Positions 5,537 to 11,124 of a DNA stretch of 11,124 nt are shown here, piece by piece; the first letter of the stretch is position 1; the number at the start of each line of letters is the position of its first letter. The notes beneath the pieces were generated by a model. It saw only the letters and a list, made by a program, of their open reading frames with translations, made no database searches and was not told where the DNA came from. The stretch comes from Treponema sp. (GTDB lineage Bacteria > Spirochaetota > Spirochaetia > Treponematales > Breznakiellaceae): assembly GCA_031275535.1 (NCBI GenBank), contig JAISOR010000277.1, positions 1 to 11,124 of the forward strand, read 5' to 3'. The position numbers were made by a program, and so were the translations under genes.

Positions 5537-7201
5537 ATGGCTGTGGAAAAAGGACGGAAGGGTGAGCGGCTGATGATCCTCGGCGCGGGGGTCATGCAGG
5601 GCCCCGCCATCAGGATTGCCCGGGAGATGGGGCTTGAAACGGTAGTGGTAGACGGGGACCCCGCGGCCCCCCAGGCGTCCCGGGCGGACCGGTTTGAATG
5701 TATTGACCTGAAGGATAAGGAGGGAATCGAGGCCCTGGCCCGGACCCTCCAAGTCCAGGGAGGCCTGGGGGGGATCATGACCGCCGGGACCGATTTTTCC
5801 GCCACCGTGGCCTGGGTGGCGGAGCGGCTGGGCCTGCCGGGGATCCCCTATCAGGCCGCGCTCAACGCCTCGGACAAGGAGCGGATGCGCCGCCGCTTTA
5901 AGGAAGGGGGAGTTCCCTCCCCGGAGTATATCATCATGCTAAGCCCCCCTCCCGTAGGGGAGGATGCCGGTTTTGCGCTGCCCTTTCCCTATCCCGTGGT
6001 GGTAAAGCCCGTGGATAACATGGGGGGCCGGGGCTGCCGCCGGGTGGATTCCGATAAGGAACTGGCCGCCGCGGTCCCGGAGGCCCTGGGCTTTTCCCGG
6101 TCCGGCCGGGTCATTGTGGAAGAATTTATGGCGGGCCCGGAATTTTCCGTGGACGCCATTGTTCATAAGGGGGAACTCAGTATCTGCGGATTTGCGGATC
6201 GGCATATCTTCTTTCCCCCCTATTTTATTGAAATGGGCCATACCATGCCGAGCAGCCTGGGAGAGGAGCAAACCCGGGCCCTCCTGGAGGCCTTTGCCGC
6301 CGGGGTCCGGGCCCTGGGGATCACCAGCGGCGCGGCCAAGGGGGATCTGAAACTGAGCCCCCGGGGCCCCATGATTGGAGAAATCGCCGCCCGCCTTTCC
6401 GGGGGCTATATGTCGGGCTGGACCTACCCCTATGCCTCCGGGGTGGAGCCCGCCAGGGGGGCCATCCTGGCCGCGCTGGGTAAAAGCCCGGAGGGCCTTG
6501 AACCCCGCCGGGAATGGACCAGCGCGGAGCGGGCCTTTATATCCATCCCCGGCCGGGTCCGTTCCATTCAGGGGCTGGAAAAGGCCCGGGCCCGGGAACA
6601 CATCAAAGACCTTTTCCTCCGGATCGCGCCGGGAAGCCCCGTCCGGTTCCCCGAAAACAACGTCACCAAGGGGGGGAACGTCATCAGCGCCGCGCCGGAC
6701 AGGGAAGGGGCCGTCCTCTCCGCCGAGCGGGCGGCCCGGGCGGTCCTGATCCGCCTGGAGGCCCCCCGGCAGGAAACGGAGGATTTTCTCTGCCCCCCCC
6801 AGGCTTTGGGGGAAGGCCGGTTCCCCCCGGATGCCTTTGCCCTGCCTGAGCATATCCGGGCCCTCCTTCTCCTCTTTCCCGAGCCCCCAATTCCCCCGGC
6901 GCCTTTTCCGGGGAACCCGGCGGTTTCGATCCTGCCCTTCCCGGATTTTACCGAATCGGGCCTCCTGGATTATACCGGCAGGACCGTCTCCGAAAGCCTC
7001 GACGCGGTCCGGGAGATTACGGGGCTGGCCCTTCCCCTGGAGGACATTCCTCCCGCCCCCGGCGCGGGGGAGGGGGCCGGCGTTTTTCTGGGCCGGTCCT
7101 TCTGGGCCGCCCTGATCCGCGGGGGATACCAGGGCGCGGCCTATGTGGTAGACCGGCTGGTTCAGCTCTTGAGCGGCCGGGAGGAACCTGGGCGGCCATG
7201 A
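5537..7201 (+). CDS. ATP-grasp ligase (carboxylate-amine/thiol ligase type) with C-terminal extension
   Basis: 554-residue ATP-grasp enzyme, expected to activate a carboxylate as an acyl phosphate and join it to an amine or similar group. The N-terminal pre-ATP-grasp fold starts with MILGAGVMQGPAIRIAREMG (residues 13-32) and an acidic VVVDGDP. The ATP site is seen in PVVVKPVDNMGGRGC (153-167) and VIVEEFMAGPEFSVD (192-206). The metal/phosphate site is GEIAARLSGGY (281-291), preceded by KGDLKL. The family usually ends near residue 410. Here about 140 further residues follow, Pro-rich at first and then a small alpha/beta-looking segment that I do not recognise. AGGAG (5523-5527) lies nine bases before ATG 5537, a good ribosome site. 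The end overlaps the amidase start as ATGA. The substrate is unknown; context suggests a sugar acid or a peptidoglycan-related acid. Confidence 0.8.
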   Translation: MAVEKGRKGERLMILGAGVMQGPAIRIAREMGLETVVVDGDPAAPQASRADRFECIDLKDKEGIEALARTLQVQGGLGGIMTAGTDFSATVAWVAERLGLPGIPYQAALNASDKERMRRRFKEGGVPSPEYIIMLSPPPVGEDAGFALPFPYPVVVKPVDNMGGRGCRRVDSDKELAAAVPEALGFSRSGRVIVEEFMAGPEFSVDAIVHKGELSICGFADRHIFFPPYFIEMGHTMPSSLGEEQTRALLEAFAAGVRALGITSGAAKGDLKLSPRGPMIGEIAARLSGGYMSGWTYPYASGVEPARGAILAALGKSPEGLEPRREWTSAERAFISIPGRVRSIQGLEKARAREHIKDLFLRIAPGSPVRFPENNVTKGGNVISAAPDREGAVLSAERAARAVLIRLEAPRQETEDFLCPPQALGEGRFPPDAFALPEHIRALLLLFPEPPIPPAPFPGNPAVSILPFPDFTESGLLDYTGRTVSESLDAVREITGLALPLEDIPPAPGAGEGAGVFLGRSFWAALIRGGYQGAAYVVDRLVQLLSGREEPGRP

Positions 7202-8310
7202 GGGGATGTTTCAGCCGGGCGGCTTGCGCCGGCGCCGTTTTGCCGGTCCTCATCTTCCTCTTCGGCCCCTCCGCCGCCCTTTTCGGCCAGGCCGGGGGGC
7301 CGGGCAGGACCTTTTCTCTGGAGGAAACCCTTAAAAGCCTGGGGTCTTCCCAGGAAGGGGAGGCCCGGCTCCGGTGGGACCCCCTTTTCCAGGGAGGGGT
7401 TTTGACGGCCTCGGGGCATAATGTGGCCTTCCAGGCCGGAGCCGCGGGGGAGCAGGGCCTGGTCATGATTGATAACCGGGATCTCCTTCCGGTCCCGGCA
7501 CCCTATGTGGAACAGGGGATCCTCCGTTTTCCCGAGGCCTTTGTGACGACCCTCAGAAAAGCCCTGGACGCCTCCATACAGAACGACCGTTCCCGGTTCC
7601 GCATCGCCGCCATCATTGTAGACCCCGGCCACGGCGGCAGGGACGCCGGCGCCGTGGGAACCCATACGATTCAGGGGAAACAGGTCCGGGTGGTGGAAAA
7701 GGATATTACCCTCAAGGTTTCCCTGGACCTCCATTCCCGGCTTTCCGCGGCCTATCCCGATAAACGGGTCCTCCTGACCCGCTCGGGGGATACGTACCCC
7801 ACCCTGGAAGACCGGGTTGTCATCGCCAATTCGGTGCCTTTAAAAGAAAATGAGGCCATCGTATTCATTTCCATCCACGCCAACGCTTCCTTTAACAAGG
7901 CCGCCCGGGGCTACGAGGTCTGGTACCTCAGCCCGGATTACCGCAGAACCGTGATTGACCGCTCAAAATACGCGGATTCCGCCGAGGTTATCCCCATCCT
8001 AAACGCCATGCTGGAAGAGGAATTTACCACCGAAAGCATTATGATAGCCCAATCCATCCTGAAACAATTTGAGGAAACCCTGGGCAGTTCCGTCCCCTCC
8101 CGGGGGATAAAGGCGGAAGAGTGGTTTGTGGTCCGGAACGCCCGGATGCCCTCGGTCCTGGTAGAACTGGGTTTTGTTACCAACGAGGAAGACGCCCTGC
8201 TGATGACCGACGGGGGATACTTGCAGAAGTTTTCCGAAGCGTTATATAAGGGAATAACAGATTTTGTGACCATTTTTGAACGATCCGGAGGATTTACAAC
8301 TATTCAATGA
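7198..8310 (+). CDS. amiA: N-acetylmuramoyl-L-alanine amidase (Amidase_3)
   Basis: Zinc enzyme that cuts the amide bond between MurNAc and the peptide stem of peptidoglycan; it acts outside the cytoplasmic membrane. The 370-residue protein starts with a signal sequence (hydrophobic core about 10-29, likely cut near AALFGQA). A region at about 38-115 resembles the stalk or copper-amine-oxidase-N-type domains often placed before this enzyme (weak call). The catalytic domain covers about 138-360 with all expected ligands: His145 in VDPGHGGRD, Glu167 in VVEKD, His227 in ISIHAN and the catalytic Glu323 in LVELGFVTNEED. It is therefore predicted active. The start overlaps the previous gene (ATGA); a GGGAGG at 7179 is the likely ribosome site. 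The end overlaps the GerMN gene in the same way. The symbol follows Treponema usage and is tentative. A role in cell separation or wall remodelling near flagella is inferred. Confidence 0.9.
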   Translation: MRGCFSRAACAGAVLPVLIFLFGPSAALFGQAGGPGRTFSLEETLKSLGSSQEGEARLRWDPLFQGGVLTASGHNVAFQAGAAGEQGLVMIDNRDLLPVPAPYVEQGILRFPEAFVTTLRKALDASIQNDRSRFRIAAIIVDPGHGGRDAGAVGTHTIQGKQVRVVEKDITLKVSLDLHSRLSAAYPDKRVLLTRSGDTYPTLEDRVVIANSVPLKENEAIVFISIHANASFNKAARGYEVWYLSPDYRRTVIDRSKYADSAEVIPILNAMLEEEFTTESIMIAQSILKQFEETLGSSVPSRGIKAEEWFVVRNARMPSVLVELGFVTNEEDALLMTDGGYLQKFSEALYKGITDFVTIFERSGGFTTIQ

Positions 8311-8831
8311 ATGTTATTATTAAGGATTTTCTTAAAAGAATAGCTGAATTTTTTGCCGTAAAGCAGAAGCGCCGGCTTTTTTTCCTTTGCCTGCTGGGGG
8401 TTTTTGCTTTAAGCGAATTTTTGATTTTGGGGCTTGTCAGGCGGACTTTTGTATTTTATTCTATTGATAAAGGAATGCCGGTGGTTGAAGATCGTATGCT
8501 TTTACGGGCGGATTCCAAGGAGGCGGATATAAGGCGGTATGCGGAAGAGGTCCTGTTAGGGCCGGTTTCACTGGATTCGGCGCCCCTGTTTCCCAAAGAG
8601 ACGAGGCTCCGGTCTTTATTATACCGCGATGGGGTTGTATATGTGGATCTTTCGGAGTCGGCGGCTTTGCCTCCTGTGGAAGGGGGAGAGGCGTTTAACG
8701 GTTTTTACACCTTAAACACAGGTATCCGGCGGAATTTTTCATACGTCAGGGATGTCCGTTTTTTTATAGCGGGAAATGAGGCGTTTTTTGAAAAATTTCG
8801 TGAGATATTTGCGGGTATAACCGAGAAATGA
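8307..8831 (+). CDS. Membrane-anchored GerMN domain protein
   Basis: 174 residues. After a basic N-terminus (KQKRR at 19-23) there is one membrane helix (about 24-44, LFFLCLLGVFALSEFLILGL), then an extracytoplasmic domain. Residues about 60-160 match the GerMN pattern: LRADSKEADIRRYAEEVLLG, FPKETRLRSLLYRDGVVYVD and a final block on ynTL-like NTGI and VRDVRFFIAG. GerMN domains are found in sporulation and spore-germination proteins and in non-sporulating bacteria, often beside cell-wall amidases. Here it directly follows one, with an ATGA overlap, so a partner role with the amidase is likely but unproven. Codon use is markedly less GC-rich than upstream genes. GGAGGA (8287-8292) is somewhat far (14 bases) from the ATG. 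Confidence 0.8.
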   Translation: MNVIIKDFLKRIAEFFAVKQKRRLFFLCLLGVFALSEFLILGLVRRTFVFYSIDKGMPVVEDRMLLRADSKEADIRRYAEEVLLGPVSLDSAPLFPKETRLRSLLYRDGVVYVDLSESAALPPVEGGEAFNGFYTLNTGIRRNFSYVRDVRFFIAGNEAFFEKFREIFAGITEK

Positions 8832-8842
8832 ACAAAAAGGCG

Positions 8843-8870
8843 TTGACAAACCGGCCGTATCTCGTATACT
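8843..8870 (+). promoter_or_regulatory. Sigma-70 type promoter for flaA
   Basis: A perfect -35 TTGACA (8843-8848) and a -10 TATACT (8865-8870, 5/6) are separated by 16 bases. The predicted start is near 8877, giving a leader of about 43 bases before flaA. It begins 12 bases after the GerMN stop, so flaA can be transcribed apart from the upstream operon. No terminator is seen between, so readthrough is also possible. A vegetative promoter for the sheath gene agrees with what is known for spirochaete flaA. Confidence 0.85.
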
Positions 8871-8879
8871 TTTTAGTAT
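8866..8879 (+). promoter_or_regulatory. Small palindrome over the flaA -10 / start site
   Basis: ATACT TTTT AGTAT is an exact inverted repeat with a four-base centre that overlaps the -10 hexamer and the expected start point. It could be an operator half-site pair or a short 5' leader hairpin, or chance in an AT-rich promoter. Confidence 0.35.
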
Positions 8880-8906
8880 CTAGTTTTGGATTAATGTGCC
8901 ATTTTG

Positions 8907-8913
8907 AAAGGAG
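8907..8913 (+). promoter_or_regulatory. Strong ribosome binding site of flaA
   Basis: AAAGGAG ends six bases before ATG 8920. It is the best-formed ribosome site in the window, as expected for an abundant structural protein, and it fixes the flaA start. Confidence 0.85.
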
Positions 8914-8919
8914 CTGTGA

Positions 8920-9936
8920 ATGAAACGGATGTTCATTCTTGTCGCCATCGCGTTGTTTACAGTGGGAGCGTTGTTTGCTGAAGAAGCCGTATTGATCGAC
9001 TTCTCCAAACTCGTTGCTGACATCATTCCCAATCAGGACAACGCGCCTACCCAAAACCGTGCGACCATGATGGATTATGCCAATGTGGCCGGCGGCAGTT
9101 TCACCACCGAACAAAAAGCGGTGATGAAGACCTCTCTTGCTATACCCAACTGGGATGTGGTACTCGCATCGTCTTCGCGCACGGTGGGAAATCAAGTCCG
9201 TAGTTATACCCTGGAAGCCCCCTCTAAACAATGGGGTACCGTAATGGGTATTCGGATCCATTTTCCCGTGGAACCCTTCAATTCCTGGGCCATCATAAAA
9301 CCACCCTTTGACATTCCCGCCTTTGAATTGCCGGCTGAAGTTGATGATGATGGAAACATTGAGCCCTCGGAAGACGGCAGTGTTACGGGTCCTTCCCGGT
9401 TTGAAGACGGCTTTGGGGTCGTAAAGAACGTCGGGACGGTAAAATCCGTGGCGGTAAACGCCTATGGGTTGAATTTTCCCCATGGCCTTTCCGCCATCAT
9501 GGTAGATTCCCAGGGAAATGAGAAGACGGTGTTTATGGGATACCTCAACTATGATGGTTGGGGAGAGCTCCGCTGGGATAATCCTGCGTATATACAGGAA
9601 GTCCGGAACCGTGAATTGCGTTTATATCCCCTGTATCCCACTTCAACTCCTTTTGTGAAATTTGGCGGTTTCCTGATTCAGCGTGACGCGGCCAAGGAAG
9701 GGGGAGACTTTATTGCCTATTTTAAGGATGTAAAGATCATCTTTGATAAGGCCGTACTTGATACCGAACGCGATATTGATGATGAGGCTCTTTGGAATAT
9801 CATCAAGGATCGGGAGACTGCCAAGAAGGTCTTTGAGATGCAGCGGTTTGGGCATAATCAGGTACTGCGGTATCTGGAAAGCCAGAAACAGGCTACAGAG
9901 AATGCCTTTACCCCCACACCGACTAATAACGAGTAG
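8920..9936 (+). CDS. flaA: Flagellar filament outer layer (sheath) protein FlaA
   Basis: 338-residue precursor of the spirochaete FlaA sheath protein, which covers the periplasmic flagellar filament core made of FlaB. The signal peptide MKRMFILVAIALFTVGALFA is followed by a likely signal peptidase I cut before EEAV. The mature part shows FlaA-type features: LIDFSKLVADI near the new N-terminus, then NWDVVLASSSRTVGNQVRS, WGTVMGIRIHFPV, VKNVGTVKSVAVNAYGLNFP, YDGWGELRWDNPAYI and RLYPLYPTSTPFVKFGGFLI. The length is close to known FlaA1 proteins (about 340-350). An acidic insert VDDDGNIEPSEDG at about 146-158 and a C-terminal Gln/Thr/Pro-rich tail look variable. It has its own promoter and terminator, so it is probably a single-gene transcript. 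Codon use is AT-richer than in the operon before it. Confidence 0.93.
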   Translation: MKRMFILVAIALFTVGALFAEEAVLIDFSKLVADIIPNQDNAPTQNRATMMDYANVAGGSFTTEQKAVMKTSLAIPNWDVVLASSSRTVGNQVRSYTLEAPSKQWGTVMGIRIHFPVEPFNSWAIIKPPFDIPAFELPAEVDDDGNIEPSEDGSVTGPSRFEDGFGVVKNVGTVKSVAVNAYGLNFPHGLSAIMVDSQGNEKTVFMGYLNYDGWGELRWDNPAYIQEVRNRELRLYPLYPTSTPFVKFGGFLIQRDAAKEGGDFIAYFKDVKIIFDKAVLDTERDIDDEALWNIIKDRETAKKVFEMQRFGHNQVLRYLESQKQATENAFTPTPTNNE

Positions 9937-9977
9937 AGGGTTGGAGCTAGGGCGTTCCTGGTAGGATGATTATAGGG

Positions 9978-10020
9978 CTGTCTGAAAGATCTTCATGGGT
10001 TTTTCAGACAGTTTTTTTTT
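9978..10020 (+). terminator. Rho-independent terminator after flaA
   Basis: CTGTCTGAAA (9978-9987) pairs exactly with TTTCAGACAG (10002-10011), giving a 10-bp stem with a 14-base loop, followed by nine T (10012-10020). It lies 42 bases after the flaA stop and closes that transcript. Confidence 0.93.
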
Positions 10021-10039
10021 CGCAGACCAGGATGGAAGG

Positions 10040-11124
10040 ATGAAACATAGGGGACTTCCTGATCGTACGATTCTTCAAAAAAATTATGAACAATATGCGG
10101 AAACCAGGGCCCGCGTTACCAGGGATCTCAGGGAATATGTAGAGGAAGCGGTCCGCCGCCTCCCGTCCCGGCCAACCGTTAAGGGCCGTTCAAAGGAATT
10201 TGCGAGTTTTTTTAAAAAATACATCAGGTTTCTTAAAAATCATTCCAACTCCGCCGGACCGCCCCAAATTACCGATTTAATTGGCATCCGGATTGTATGC
10301 CCCTTTATTGAAGATATTGATATTGTGGAAGGGGTTTTACGGAAGATTTTTGAGGTTATAGAGGTGGAAAAGAAGGGGTCCAATTATTCTTTTAAGGAAT
10401 TCGGCTATGAATCGACCCATCTTTTGGTAAAAATTCCCGAAGCCATTATAAAACAGAGGGGCGGCTGTGACTGTGAAGTGGCTGAGATTCAGATCCGCAC
10501 CATTCTGCAGGACGCCTGGGCGGAGGTAGAGCATGAGTTGGTCTACAAGGCGGAATTTACCCCCTTTGATGAACCCATGAAGCGGAAACTGGCCGCGGTT
10601 AACGCGAATCTTTCTTTGGCGGATATTATTTTTCAGGAAATCAGGACCTACCAGCGGCAGCTTAACGGGGAATTGGGGAAGCGGCGGGATTCTTTTTTTA
10701 AGAAGATAGAAGAATCCACTGATGCGATCCTGTTTAATGACGAAAAACAGGAGAAAGAGCATCCCCATGTCTTTCCTGAACCGGTTATGTCCGGCTCTTC
10801 CATAGACGATCTTCTGCTCAACGCCCTGTATGCCCACAATAAAAATCAGTTTGCCGAGGCCATTGCTTTTTATAGCCGCATTCTGGAAATGAACCCCGAT
10901 GATTCCATTCGTTCCCTTATATATAAGCACCGGGGGATGGCAAATTTTGCCCAATCCCAATATGAGGACGCCATAGAGGACTTTACGAAATCCCTGGAGC
11001 TGGACCCCGCATCCTACAAGGCCAGTTATTACCGGGGGGTGGTCAAGGCGGTGCTGCAGCAATACGCCGGCGCCATCGACGATTTTACCCTGTCTATCGA
11101 GACCAACCCCTATCAGCCCTTCTG
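10040..11124 (+). CDS. RelA/SpoT-type (p)ppGpp synthetase domain with C-terminal TPR repeats (3' truncated)
   Basis: Open from ATG 10040 to the window end (361 residues visible). Residues about 45-170 are a RelA/SpoT synthetase domain without the hydrolase (HD) part: the basic VKGRSKEFASFFKK segment (ATP side), ITDLIGIRIVCPF with Asp79, FGYESTH (121-127) and EVAEIQIRTILQDAWAEVEH (146-165), which holds the EIQIRT and WAxxEH signatures of small alarmone synthetases. A helical linker (170-250) leads to at least three TPR units (about 257-290, 293-326, 327-360), each with the A-x-x-x-F/Y and N/DP pattern. The predicted activity is pyrophosphate transfer from ATP to GDP or GTP. TPRs suggest a protein partner. 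The usual GY(R/Q)SxH motif carries Glu instead of Arg/Gln. The nearest upstream Shine-Dalgarno-like AGGAT (10029-10033) is modest. No promoter was resolved between the flaA terminator and this gene. Confidence 0.82.
   Translation, partial: MKHRGLPDRTILQKNYEQYAETRARVTRDLREYVEEAVRRLPSRPTVKGRSKEFASFFKKYIRFLKNHSNSAGPPQITDLIGIRIVCPFIEDIDIVEGVLRKIFEVIEVEKKGSNYSFKEFGYESTHLLVKIPEAIIKQRGGCDCEVAEIQIRTILQDAWAEVEHELVYKAEFTPFDEPMKRKLAAVNANLSLADIIFQEIRTYQRQLNGELGKRRDSFFKKIEESTDAILFNDEKQEKEHPHVFPEPVMSGSSIDDLLLNALYAHNKNQFAEAIAFYSRILEMNPDDSIRSLIYKHRGMANFAQSQYEDAIEDFTKSLELDPASYKASYYRGVVKAVLQQYAGAIDDFTLSIETNPYQPF

Noticed and set aside
5939..6853. 304-codon minus-strand open frame opposite the ATP-grasp gene
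   Set aside because: It is an antisense shadow; the plus strand has all ATP-grasp motifs.
9941..9967. Promoter for the alarmone synthetase gene (TTGGAG, 15 bases, TGG-TAGGAT)
   Set aside because: It is a poor match, and a strong terminator lies between it and the gene.
1..11124. CRISPR array, tRNA, rRNA, IS element or prophage genes
   Set aside because: I saw no spaced direct repeats, tRNA-like cloverleaf, rRNA-like sequence, transposase motifs or terminal inverted repeats.

Overview
The window looks like a piece of a spirochaete chromosome, most likely a Treponema. The main evidence is a FlaA flagellar-sheath gene, a spirochaete-type radical SAM/SPASM protein, and an amidase / GerMN / flaA gene order that I remember from Treponema (from memory, not searched). 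The GC-rich, C/G-ending codon style of the first 8.3 kb next to a more balanced flaA region suggests a termite-gut type treponeme rather than T. pallidum, but the species is not resolved.

Layout: (1) 2-157 is the 3' end of an unrecognised gene whose last codons run into a heptameric GTGA-type repeat (about 121-205). (2) 245-8831 is a tightly packed plus-strand operon of seven genes with overlaps of 4 or 26 bases and gaps of 3 or 15. In order they are a nucleotidyltransferase-like + radical SAM + SPASM protein; a GT2-like glycosyltransferase; an SpsF-type cytidylyltransferase broken by an in-frame TAG; a PseG/SpsG-like domain fused to a zinc-ribbon SAM methyltransferase; an ATP-grasp ligase; a secreted zinc N-acetylmuramoyl-L-alanine amidase; and a membrane-anchored GerMN protein. 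(3) A sigma-70 promoter (8843-8870) drives flaA (8920-9936), which ends in a strong intrinsic terminator (9978-10020). (4) 10040 to the end is a RelA/SpoT-type alarmone synthetase domain joined to TPR repeats, cut by the window edge.

How they may work together: the first five operon genes resemble a sugar-activation, modification and transfer pathway (CMP-sugar synthesis, UDP-sugar hydrolysis or transfer, methylation, ATP-dependent ligation, glycosyl transfer) with a radical SAM enzyme at its head. The next two act at the envelope, and the sheath protein gene follows. The best hypothesis is a spirochaete surface or flagellar glycan pathway coupled to wall remodelling; substrate and product cannot be read from the sequence. 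Two features suggest the pathway is variable or decaying in this strain: a G10 tract inside the radical SAM gene and the amber codon in the cytidylyltransferase gene.
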